A stretch of 64,000 nucleotides of DNA from Deltaproteobacteria bacterium (GTDB lineage Bacteria > Desulfobacterota > Binatia > Binatales > Binataceae): positions 1 through 64,000 of the forward strand of contig PLDK01000030.1 of assembly GCA_003135135.1 (NCBI GenBank). Direction: 5' to 3'. The stretch's first letter is position 1; each line of letters starts with the position of its first letter. The notes under the pieces are model-generated. The model was not told the origin of the DNA. It worked only from the letters and a program-made list of their open reading frames with translations, and did no database searches. This document shows, piece after piece, positions 22,549 through 29,994 of this stretch. The position numbers and the translations under genes are program-made.

Positions 22549-24137
22549 TTCCACCAGCGCTCGACGTGCTGATCCTGCGCGATGATCTCCAGTGCGTTGT
22601 AAGCCGGCGCGAAGGTCACGAATCCGTGGGGATGCTGCGTAGCGCCGCACATGTAAAGATTCGCAATCGGAGTCCGATACTCTGAAAGAATCGGGCCAGG
22701 GCGATTGTCCAGCATGTTGCCGAGATCGATCAGCCCGCCGATCCAGTCGGCAAACACCATGTTCGGCATTCGGCGCACGATATCGAGCGGCGTATAGGTC
22801 GCCCAATCGATGAAGGAATCGTCGCTCAGGTTGGGCGCGGCGGTTTTCCAGACGTCGATGCAGCGCTGGCCGTACTCGCGCGCCACCTTGTCCCATTCCT
22901 GCGGACCACCCTTGGCGAGGTTGTAGGGCGCCATCTGGCGCAGCAGACCGGTATAGCATCCCTGGGGCGCGTCGGTCGGATCATAGAGCGAGTTGACCGC
23001 GGCGTTGGGCCGCGGATTTAGAAGTTTGCCGGCGCGCACATCGCGCCAATCGTCATTGAACTGCTTCTGATTTTCGTAACCGAGGTTAACCACCCAGGCC
23101 TGGTTGACATCGGGATCGAATGACGCCGCGCGATACTCGGGAAGCTTCGTCATCGCCAGATGCACGCTGAAGAAGGTCGAATCCATGTGCGGGAAGTGTT
23201 CGACTTCGGCGGTCAGCGAAGCTGGCAGATTCTCGCGCCCGATCATCTGCAAGAAAGTCTGCTCGAGGCTGATGGAACTGGCGACCAGATGCCTCGCGCG
23301 CACTTCGCTGCCATCTTCGAGGCGGACGCCGACGGCTTTTCCGTTCTCGACCAGAATCTTCTCGACGCCATGATTGAGGAAAACGCGCCCACCGGCTTGC
23401 GCGAGCGCTTCCCATAGTGAATGGGCGAGCGCGTGCGAACCGCCAATGCAGATGTGCCAATTGTCGATCTTGCTCAGCAGCAGCGGGAACGAAACCGCCA
23501 GCCCCTTGCGGTCGGTCGCATAGCCCGCGAGCGACGCGTGAAATGCGAGATGCGCCTTGACTCGATCGTTCTCGAAATGGTGGTCGAGGAATTCGTTGAT
23601 CGTCTGATGACGCAGATGAACGCTCAGGTATTTGCTCTTTTCCTCGACGCCCCAGGCCACCAGCGCCTTGGTGATCTCCTTCATCGAAGTCGGCGGCGAA
23701 TACATCAGCGTGCGCAAAATCAGGTCGCGGTAACCGCGCGCTTCTTCGTAAACCGCGCGAAAAGTGTCAGCATCCTTGCGCGAAAAACGCGCGATCGATT
23801 CGCAGGTCTTGTTGAGATCGGTATGCACCACTAGCGCAGTGCCGTCCTGAAATACGCTCGCCATCTGCACCGGTGGCTGTACGTAACGAAGTCCATGGCG
23901 GGTGACCAGCTCGAGGTCGTCGTATACGGGGCAAATGCCGACCAGAGTGTGGTAATTCGCGTGAACGTTGTGCAGGAAGCCCGGCCGCGTCAGTTCCTCG
24001 GTGCAGAGTGCGCCGCCTTCTTCGGTGCGCTTCTCGAAAACGCCAACGCTCCATCCAGCTTTCGCCAGGTAGCCGGCGAGCGCCATCCCGTTGTGACCCG
24101 CACCGATTATCACCGCATCAAAGGTTGCATCGGACAT
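22545..24137 (-). CDS. COG1233 phytoene-desaturase-like FAD oxidoreductase, copy 2
   Basis: A 530-residue paralogue of the 20518 gene and first gene of this operon. The N-terminal FAD site is VIIGAGHNGMALAGYLAKAG with an acidic end in FEKR. The middle has GGSHALAHSLWEALAQAGG and the C-terminus has LYMCGATQHPHGFVTFAPAYN in place of the glycine-rich motif of copy 1, so the active-site surroundings differ. GAGGTAGC lies before the ATG. A promoter-like TATAAA and a palindrome lie about 120-140 bases upstream. Probable function is flavin-dependent dehydrogenation of a lipid or isoprenoid. Confidence 0.85.
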   Translation of the reverse strand: MSDATFDAVIIGAGHNGMALAGYLAKAGWSVGVFEKRTEEGGALCTEELTRPGFLHNVHANYHTLVGICPVYDDLELVTRHGLRYVQPPVQMASVFQDGTALVVHTDLNKTCESIARFSRKDADTFRAVYEEARGYRDLILRTLMYSPPTSMKEITKALVAWGVEEKSKYLSVHLRHQTINEFLDHHFENDRVKAHLAFHASLAGYATDRKGLAVSFPLLLSKIDNWHICIGGSHALAHSLWEALAQAGGRVFLNHGVEKILVENGKAVGVRLEDGSEVRARHLVASSISLEQTFLQMIGRENLPASLTAEVEHFPHMDSTFFSVHLAMTKLPEYRAASFDPDVNQAWVVNLGYENQKQFNDDWRDVRAGKLLNPRPNAAVNSLYDPTDAPQGCYTGLLRQMAPYNLAKGGPQEWDKVAREYGQRCIDVWKTAAPNLSDDSFIDWATYTPLDIVRRMPNMVFADWIGGLIDLGNMLDNRPGPILSEYRTPIANLYMCGATQHPHGFVTFAPAYNALEIIAQDQHVERWWK

Positions 24138-24209
24138 CGAAGGCTACCTCGCTTACCGCATCTCTAATGGGCGTAGTTCGCCGCGGCCGCGGTTGTGAAC
24201 GATCCCATC

Positions 24210-24237
24210 TCAAGTATCGTGCCTCAAGTATCGTGCC
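24210..24237. repeat. 14-base tandem direct repeat
   Basis: TCAAGTATCGTGCC occurs twice in perfect head-to-tail array (24210-24223, 24224-24237), 73-100 bases upstream of the FAD oxidoreductase start. It may be a duplication or paired activator site; there is no further evidence. Confidence 0.6.
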
Positions 24238-24274
24238 TGAACTAAACTCGGGGTAATTTTTATAACTGGTCAGT

Positions 24275-24288
24275 CAGTCATATGACTG
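24275..24288. promoter_or_regulatory. Palindromic operator candidate upstream of FAD/SCP2 operon
   Basis: CAGTCATATGACTG is a perfect 14-base palindrome within a longer run of related CAGTC/GACTG units (GGTCAGTCAGTC on one side, GACTGGCTAGTCA on the other). The spacing resembles TetR-family sites. It lies beside a TATAAA on the minus strand, so a bound repressor would cover the -35 region. Confidence 0.5.
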
Positions 24289-24699
24289 GCTAGTCATCAC
24301 CCGATTCAAACGCAATTACCATGCCTAAAACTAAGCGCATCATGTAGCTAACCATAGCGTCCAATAACTTCTCACTGTTCATGTTTTCGTTTACTTTCGG
24401 AGTTTATTCGCCCAGCGCATGGTGTCCCTGAACAGACCAATGGACAATTGCGCGCCATTGCGCCGATCCGGGCTAGGAGGCTCGCGATGGTAGATTTAGT
24501 AGCGTCGGCACGATGTTTCGGGCGGGGGGTCCGATTCCGACAGCATGCGATCGGCCGCCACGCTTCGGTGTGTCCGGTCGCGTCACTCGCGGATACGGAT
24601 GATTCCGATTGATGCAGTGGGACGCGCGCTCAAGCACGTGTCTCGGAATCTTTGTGCTCAGCGCAACAATTCAAGCAAGCTTGCCGCTTGCCGTTCGCT

Positions 24700-25155
24700 T
24701 CATGATTGAACCGCGATGGCGGCCGCATTCTTCGTTCGATTTGAGGTTTTGGTCTTTTTTCTCGATCGAGGCTTCTTGACGGCAGATGCCACTGGCACGC
24801 CGGCATCCGCAGTCATTGCGTCAACAGGCTCCAGGTCGTTGAGCTCGACGTCAGTGAGCTCAGGCTTGGCGAAAATCGCGCTCGGAGCAAAATTCGGTCG
24901 ATCGTTGCCCTTCAGGAGGGCGTCGCGGAGCTCAAGATAACGCATTCGAGTGGTGCTGATGCCAACGAAGACAGGTCCGTCGATTCCGTTTTTTCCGACC
25001 GAGCGGCACTCGAAGCGGGTATTGATGATCGGAAACGGCTTACGGGCAGCGATGGACAGCACGGAACCGGGCCACCATCTGCCTTTGCCCACGCGGACGA
25101 TCCAGACCCAGACAGCAGCACCTGGACTAAGTTCGCAGATCCGATGAACTTCCAT
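24700..25155 (-). CDS. Hypothetical protein with basic C-terminal tail
   Basis: A 151-residue protein of no family I recognise. The N-terminal two-thirds form a tryptophan-rich beta-like domain (AAVWVWIVRVGKGRWWPGSV), somewhat like small SH3-type or PWWP barrels, ending with the phrase VFVGISTTRMRYLELRDALL. After an acidic linker (TDVELNDLEPVD) the C-terminus is strongly basic (KKPRSRKKTKTSNRTK), which suggests nucleic-acid contact. It is transcribed alone, with 190 bases separating it from the regulator gene upstream. The coding call rests on base composition and the ordered N-terminal domain. Confidence 0.55.
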   Translation of the reverse strand: MEVHRICELSPGAAVWVWIVRVGKGRWWPGSVLSIAARKPFPIINTRFECRSVGKNGIDGPVFVGISTTRMRYLELRDALLKGNDRPNFAPSAIFAKPELTDVELNDLEPVDAMTADAGVPVASAVKKPRSRKKTKTSNRTKNAAAIAVQS

Positions 25156-25347
25156 TTGGTAGTCTTCCCTCCACAGTTCTTACGTCAATGGCTTTCAGCC
25201 AAGCGCGGAAATTTCTGAAATACGAATCGTATGAGGGGCACCCGGCTGGCCTGCTTCGTTCCAATCCGGCGCTGAGGGCTCCCCGCAAACCCAGTCGAAG
25301 AAGTTCACGATTTCTGGTGGAGGACGCAGCAAAGTGACTGCGGTTGG

Positions 25348-26145
25348 TCACGGCAGGTTTCTCGAGGCCGCGCTTGTCGCCGCGGTGCCCAAATCACGCT
25401 CGGCGTCAGAGAGGGCCGCGAAGATTGAGTCGGCGGTGACGGCGGCCATCAAGGTTCGCAGCGTTTCAGGCCGCGAACACATCTGCGGCAGCTTCGCCAG
25501 CCAGGGCAAGTGCAGTTCGTGATACTTAAGGCCGAGCACGAAAAACAGACGAGTGGGTTTACCATCGAGGGCGTCGAAATCGACGCCGCTGCGCGATCGG
25601 CCCAGGATCATGAACGGTTTGACTACGTGCTCGGGATGGCGATTGAGCGTGTGCAGGAAGGCGAGTCCGTTACCGATCGCGCTCGGCATGATATTCTCGC
25701 GCTCGATAAGAGCGCCGACGAACCAGGTCTTGTCCCTCACCAAATTTAGCCGGCTGGCCAGATTCGCCAACTCCTCGATGACTCCGGTTTTGGTGTTGGC
25801 CTCCAGGTCGGGGATTATGTGGCTCGGCTGAAAGCAACTCGCGAGATCCAGCATTCTGCGCGCCGCCGGTGCGCCTCTGGAAACGTCAACGCTCCGCGGC
25901 GTGACTCCCAACATTTGATCGTCGAGCCAGGCGTCCAGCATCGCCTTGCGGAAGCGCCATTGATTTCCGATTTTGACTCCGGGTAACTCGCCCTCGGATA
26001 CCAATTTGAGCACCGTTCGCTCGTTGAGGTTCAGGTAATCGGCGAGTTGGCGAACCGTCATCAACCTATCTGCCGATTCACGGGAGCTTTCCGTCGTTCT
26101 ACGGACGATGTTTGACACTTGCGCAAGAATACCTAGAAATTCCAT
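25348..26145 (-). CDS. HTH DNA-binding / PTS EIIA-like fusion regulator
   Basis: About 265 residues. After a short leader comes an excisionase/MerR-type helix-turn-helix (MTVRQLADYLNLNERTVLK, then GVKIGNQWRFRKAMLDAWL, roughly residues 28-75). A PTS EIIA type-2 (PtsN-like) domain follows. It keeps the phospho-histidine environment as IGNGLAFLH, where the family reads IGxGxAxPH, and a segment LFFVLGLKYHELHLPWLAKL. It may bind DNA and sense phosphorylation or a metabolite. The ATG at 26145 was chosen; the frame is open to 26313 but then overlaps the divergent gene. It is divergent from the QueC-like gene, so it could control that unit. Confidence 0.7.
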   Translation of the reverse strand: MEFLGILAQVSNIVRRTTESSRESADRLMTVRQLADYLNLNERTVLKLVSEGELPGVKIGNQWRFRKAMLDAWLDDQMLGVTPRSVDVSRGAPAARRMLDLASCFQPSHIIPDLEANTKTGVIEELANLASRLNLVRDKTWFVGALIERENIMPSAIGNGLAFLHTLNRHPEHVVKPFMILGRSRSGVDFDALDGKPTRLFFVLGLKYHELHLPWLAKLPQMCSRPETLRTLMAAVTADSIFAALSDAERDLGTAATSAASRNLP

Positions 26146-26331
26146 AGAATACAATCGATTACTCAAAATTCGGAGTAAAAGGCCGTGCTGTTCGAAAGCG
26201 CCCATGCGAACGTTTGCCCAAGCGACGTGAAGTGAAGATGGGAGGCGGCCGAAACGGCACTGCCGTCGTATGCTGGACAGGGGCTTGCCGGATTGGCGAA
26301 TATCGCGGAGCATCCGTGGAGTACCAGAAGA

Positions 26332-27000
26332 GTGAGAGTCGGCTTGGACAAGGTTTCAGTACTGGCGAGCGGTGGCCTGGACAGCTCGGTTTTGATCGCG
26401 AAATTGGCAACCGGCGCCGAAGTTTACCCGATCTACGTGCGGTGCGGGTTTGCCTGGGAAGAGCTGGAGCTCGACGGCCTTCAATCCTTCCTCGACGCGC
26501 TCGACAACCCGAACGTGGTGCCGATAACGGTGCTCTCCGTCCCCACCAACGTCTTGTACGGCGACCACTGGAGCGTGTCGGGCGCGAGCGTTCCCGGCGC
26601 CGACGAACCCGACGAGAACACCTACCTGCCGGGCCGGAACATCATATTGATTGCGTTGGCGGCGGTTTGGGGCAGCACGCACGGCGTCTCACGCATCGCG
26701 ATCGGATCGCTGGGCGGCAATCCTTTTTCCGATGCGACCCCTGAGTTCTTCGATAGCTTCGCCCGCGCCCTAAGCATGGGACTGGGACGCAATGTGATGG
26801 TCGAGGCGCCGATGAGAGGTCTGCATAAGGACGACCTGATCAGGATGTTCAAGGACCTGCCGCTCGAGTTGACCTTGACTTGCATGGCGCCCAAAAAGGG
26901 CGCTCGGCACTGCGGGCAATGCAACAAATGCCGCGAGCGTCAGCTCGCCTTTCGCAACGCAGGTGTCGTGGATCGCACGGTTTACGTCCGGCAGGGGTGA
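26332..27000 (+). CDS. QueC-like 7-cyano-7-deazaguanine synthase-family protein
   Basis: About 222 residues of the QueC/ExsB ATP-pyrophosphatase family. It has SVLASGGLDSSVLIA (the SGGxDS phosphate loop), a TYLPGRNIILIALAAVWG segment equivalent to the QueC PxRN motif, and the zinc site CMAPKKGARHCGQCNKCRER (four cysteines) followed by AF. QueC turns 7-carboxy-7-deazaguanine into preQ0. No queD, queE or queF lies in the window. The start is uncertain: GTG 26332, TTG 26344 and TTG 26293 are all possible. The stop codon falls in the loop of a hairpin. Confidence 0.75.
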   Translation: MRVGLDKVSVLASGGLDSSVLIAKLATGAEVYPIYVRCGFAWEELELDGLQSFLDALDNPNVVPITVLSVPTNVLYGDHWSVSGASVPGADEPDENTYLPGRNIILIALAAVWGSTHGVSRIAIGSLGGNPFSDATPEFFDSFARALSMGLGRNVMVEAPMRGLHKDDLIRMFKDLPLELTLTCMAPKKGARHCGQCNKCRERQLAFRNAGVVDRTVYVRQG

Positions 27001-27007
27001 CCCCTGC
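26991..27007. repeat. GCAGGGG hairpin enclosing the queC-like stop codon
   Basis: GCAGGGG-TGA-CCCCTGC: a 7-bp stem whose three-base loop is the stop codon of the QueC-like gene. No U-run follows. The same arms occur at the end of the PDZ gene (50434-50452). Confidence 0.6.
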
Positions 27008-27078
27008 ACTCAGTGTTAAGATGTGGGACTTCGTCCCTGTTAGAATCGTAGGGGGAGACTGAGCCGCCAAGTATTACC

Positions 27079-28143
27079 TTGAAACCGAAAACGAAGATTG
27101 ACCCGAGTGTTTCAACACGCTGCTACCGCATTCGTGTGAAGCGGAAAGTTCTGGCGATAGCTCTCGTGCTCCTGCAGATAGGTGTGCTGGGAGCCTGCAC
27201 CTCTCATCCTGCGTCTGATGCAAAGCCCAATTCTGCATTTCGAGTCGCGCTACTCACGCCCGGACCGGTTAGCGACGCGGGCTGGAATGCGGCTGCGTAT
27301 GAAGGACTCGAACTCATCAAGACCAGGCTCGGCGCCGACACCGCCCTGGTGCAGACCAGGTCGCCTGCCGACTTCGAGGACGCTTTCCGCGATTTTGCCT
27401 CGCGCGGATTCGACCTCATCTTCGCTCACGGCTTCGAGTACACCGATAGCGCCATCGAGGTAGCGCGAAGTTTTCCAAATACCTGCTTTGTGGTCAGTTC
27501 GGGAAGTGAGTCGTCCGCAAATGTCGCGTCGATAACCTTCAATGTCGATCAGGCAACCTATGTGGAAGGCGTGCTGGCAGGGGCTCTCTCGAAGACCGGA
27601 GTCGTAGGCGCCGTCGGCGGAATAGAACTGCCGTCGATACGATTGTTCTTCGAGGGTTTCAAGCGGGGCTTTCTTTCAGTACAGCCCAAAGGTCGAATTC
27701 TGATCAGCTATACCGGCAATTTCGACGACGTCGGTGCCGCCAAGGAAGCGGCGCTTGCGCAAATCAGCCAGGGCGCGGACGTGCTGATTCACAACGCTGA
27801 CGCGGCCGGCCTCGGCGTCTTCCTTGCGGCCGCACAAGCGCATGTCTTCGCCTTTGGTGTATTTAACAACCAGAACGGCGTCGCCCCGGACGTCGTCCTG
27901 GCCAGCGCCGTGACTTCGACTCCGCTGGCTTTCCTGAAAATCGCAACCGAGGTCAAAGACAAGCGCTTTCATCCGGGGATGCTGGAATTTGGAATGCAGG
28001 ACGGGATGGTGCGCGTGGTGCTCAACCCCAGGCTCGAGTCGCGGATTCCCGCGGCCGCGCTCCAACGCGCGCGCAAGGTCGAGCATGAGCTGGCGACTGG
28101 CCGGCTGGTTCTCCCGCCAACGCTCAACCCCGGCCGGCCATGA
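27079..28143 (+). CDS. BMP-family (purine nucleoside-binding type) lipoprotein
   Basis: A 354-residue protein with a lipoprotein signal (VLAIALVLLQIGVLGAC, lipid cysteine about residue 40). The mature part is a BMP/PnrA-type periplasmic-binding fold: FRVALLTPGPVSDAGWNAAA, then FDLIFAHGFEYTDSA, TFNVDQATYVEGVLAGALSK and VGAVGGIELPSI. Family members bind nucleosides for ABC uptake, but no ABC permease or ATPase gene is adjacent. The start is TTG at 27079 or GTG at 27136, the latter giving a shorter leader. Its place just after a QueC-like gene makes a deazapurine or nucleoside ligand attractive; that is inference. Confidence 0.8.
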   Translation: MKPKTKIDPSVSTRCYRIRVKRKVLAIALVLLQIGVLGACTSHPASDAKPNSAFRVALLTPGPVSDAGWNAAAYEGLELIKTRLGADTALVQTRSPADFEDAFRDFASRGFDLIFAHGFEYTDSAIEVARSFPNTCFVVSSGSESSANVASITFNVDQATYVEGVLAGALSKTGVVGAVGGIELPSIRLFFEGFKRGFLSVQPKGRILISYTGNFDDVGAAKEAALAQISQGADVLIHNADAAGLGVFLAAAQAHVFAFGVFNNQNGVAPDVVLASAVTSTPLAFLKIATEVKDKRFHPGMLEFGMQDGMVRVVLNPRLESRIPAAALQRARKVEHELATGRLVLPPTLNPGRP

Positions 28144-28192
28144 CAGCCCACAAGTGCACAATTCAGCGCCGCTGGCGCCAGAGGTTAAATTC

Positions 28193-29041
28193 ATGAAATT
28201 CGGACTGTTCGGAATCAACAACGGAGCTTGTGCGTTACCCAAGTGTGCCGCCGCAGTCGCGCGCGCGGCCGAAGACGCGGGTTTTGAAAGCGTGTGGACG
28301 GGCGAGCATGTGATCCTGCCCGACCCGCAGGCGCCGCCCTCGCCGGTGGCGGCGGACTACCCGATGCTCGACCCTGCAGTCGCGCTGGCCTTCATAGCGG
28401 CGCACACCACGAAGATTCGCCTCGGCACGGGCATCATTATATTGCCGCAGCGAAATCCTGTGGTGCTTGCCAAAGAGCTTGCCTCGACGGACGTGCTGTC
28501 AAACGGCCGGCTGATCTTCGGTATCGGCGTTGGATATCTGAAGCCCGAGTTCGAGGCGATTGGCGCGCCGTTCGATCACAAGGGTGCGCGTGCGGAAGAA
28601 TGGCTGGCGGCGATGATCGCGCTGTGGTCGATGCCCAAGCCGGAGTTCAGCGGCAAGTGGATCAAGTTCAAGGGCGTCAATGCGATGCCGCGGCCGGTGC
28701 AGAAGCCGCATCCGGAAATTGTCTTCGGGGGGCATTCGACCGAGGCCTACAGCCGGGCGGCGCGGCTGGCCAAGGGATGGTACGGGTTTGCCCTGGACCT
28801 GGAGGCGACGGCGAAGTGCGTCGAGGGGCTGCGGGAGGCATGCAAGGCTGCTCGACGTCGGTTCGAGGAGCTGGAGATAAGCGTCACTCCGAATCCACGA
28901 GTCAAGCTCGATCGCGACACCGCCAAGCGCTTCGCCGACTTGGGCGTGAGCCGGCTTATTTTGCTGCAGCGCGGCGCGGACCAAGCGGCGCTGCTCGAAG
29001 GCGTTCGCGCGACCGGGCGCGACTTGATCGGCAAGGTGTGA
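28193..29041 (+). CDS. LLM-class (F420-type) oxidoreductase
   Basis: A 282-residue luciferase-like monooxygenase-family protein of the F420-dependent type. It has MKFGLFGINNG, the conserved FESVWTGEHVILP, IRLGTGIIILPQRNP and GRLIFGIGVGYLKPEFEA motifs, and a C-terminal GVSRLILLQRG strand. The ATG at 28193 has GAGG upstream and follows the BMP gene by 50 bases; the frame is open further but only inside that gene. Such enzymes reduce or oxidise unknown small molecules with F420 or FMN. Substrate unknown. Confidence 0.85.
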   Translation: MKFGLFGINNGACALPKCAAAVARAAEDAGFESVWTGEHVILPDPQAPPSPVAADYPMLDPAVALAFIAAHTTKIRLGTGIIILPQRNPVVLAKELASTDVLSNGRLIFGIGVGYLKPEFEAIGAPFDHKGARAEEWLAAMIALWSMPKPEFSGKWIKFKGVNAMPRPVQKPHPEIVFGGHSTEAYSRAARLAKGWYGFALDLEATAKCVEGLREACKAARRRFEELEISVTPNPRVKLDRDTAKRFADLGVSRLILLQRGADQAALLEGVRATGRDLIGKV

Positions 29042-29134
29042 GGAGTGAACCCGTAGTCAACATCTGATTCGAGCCGGTCAAAATAGGACGACCGGTGTCT
29101 CAAGAGCGCGACGGCGGGCATTGATGGGTCGGAT

Positions 29135-29156
29135 TGCCGGCGGGACCGGCATTTTT
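29135..29156 (+). terminator. Intrinsic terminator after LLM oxidoreductase
   Basis: TGCCGG-CGGGA-CCGGCA stem-loop followed directly by TTTTT, 94 bases after the LLM stop. It fits Rho-independent termination of the QueC/BMP/LLM unit. Confidence 0.65.
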
Positions 29157-29333
29157 CTGCCGAAGCGGCAAAATCCTACCGCCTGCGGCGGTCAATCGTG
29201 GCCGCAGGTCGCTTTATTCGGCTGACATTTCCGTCCGCATCACTGCGGCACGCATGTTGCGTTAACCCTATTCAAGAGGGGCTTGGGTAATCGCACGAAT
29301 CAATAAAGCGGATCTGAAAAGGGGAGCTGACAG

Positions 29334-29528
29334 ATGTTGAAAAACGATAGCAGTCACGTACTGACGGTTAAGGAACTCTCGGACTATCTGAAGGTTCATC
29401 CGTCAACAATATATCGCCAGCTCAAGCGCGGACGGCTTCCGGCGTTCAAGGTCGGCAGCGACTGGCGCTTCAATATCGAATCGATCGATCGCTGGCGTAT
29501 GGATCAGGATACGTTCAAACCGAATTAG
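29334..29528 (+). CDS. Small excisionase-type DNA-binding protein
   Basis: A 64-residue single-domain protein of the helix-turn-helix 17 (excisionase/MerR-like) family: LTVKELSDYLKVHPSTIYRQ, then LKRGRLPAFKVGSDWRFNIE, ending in a short helix and WRMDQDTFKPN. AGGGGAG precedes the ATG at a good distance. It stands alone after a terminator, with no integrase or phage gene nearby, so it may regulate rather than excise. Its domain resembles the DNA-binding part of the 25348 regulator. Confidence 0.8.
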   Translation: MLKNDSSHVLTVKELSDYLKVHPSTIYRQLKRGRLPAFKVGSDWRFNIESIDRWRMDQDTFKPN

Positions 29529-29682
29529 GACTGTCCGGGGCGCGTAGCGGAAAAGGTGGGGAGCCAGGGGGGAGAAAGAGGGGAGTCACGCAGCGGGGCG
29601 TCCGAGAGGGCGCCCGGCGTGGCTAATCACGGCCGTCGCAGCGATAGCCGACCGATCAGAAACAACTTCGACAGGAACAAAT

Positions 29683-29892
29683 ATGCGTTTGACTATTTTA
29701 GCCGGATTGATCATGGGCGTGGCGTTGGCGATCCAGTCGGTGCTCAGCGCTCACGCCAGGGCCAAGGTCGTACATGCGGCGCGCGCTGTTCACGTCCATG
29801 AGAGCGCGCCGTGGTACATCGCAATGAATGATGGGCACAGCGCGGATGCTCGCGGCACTCGCGCGGGGCGGCCTGGGGCGAAGCTGATTTGA
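29683..29892 (+). CDS. Small putative secreted protein
   Basis: A 69-residue frame with a good ribosome-binding site (AGGAAC) and a typical signal peptide (RLTILAGLIMGVALAIQSVL, cleavage likely after AHA). The mature part is about 45 residues, basic, histidine-containing and without recognisable motifs. The remainder of 29529-29994 shows nothing else. The coding call is uncertain. Confidence 0.4.
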   Translation: MRLTILAGLIMGVALAIQSVLSAHARAKVVHAARAVHVHESAPWYIAMNDGHSADARGTRAGRPGAKLI

Positions 29893-29994
29893 TCGGCTCC
29901 TCGTAGCGGCAAATCGCGCGTCGCGAAAGGGGGCTGCGAGGTGAGGGACGGTTAGGTTCGAGAGGCTGTTGGGTTTGAGGGGCCCAGCGGCTGA

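Larger units (their letters stand above)
24138..24699. promoter_or_regulatory. Intergenic control region upstream of the FAD/SCP2 operon
   Basis: There are 562 bases without a convincing gene. Near the operon it holds a 14-base tandem repeat (24210-24237) and a 14-base palindrome (24275-24288), listed separately. On the minus strand the palindrome lies just upstream of an AT-rich TTATAAAAATT stretch that could be a -10 region. The part from 24300 to 24699 shows nothing I can interpret. Confidence 0.5.

Noticed and set aside
22549..22959. N-terminal extension of the short SCP2-like protein
   Set aside because: Lies inside the upstream FAD oxidoreductase in a different frame; the ATGA overlap gives a natural start at 22548.
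24181..24192. CCGCGGCCGCGG 12-base palindrome
   Set aside because: Low-complexity GC palindrome in a GC-rich genome; not convincing as an operator.
29334..29528. Excisionase-like gene as evidence for a prophage or integrative element
   Set aside because: No integrase or phage genes in the window; the domain is common in ordinary regulators.
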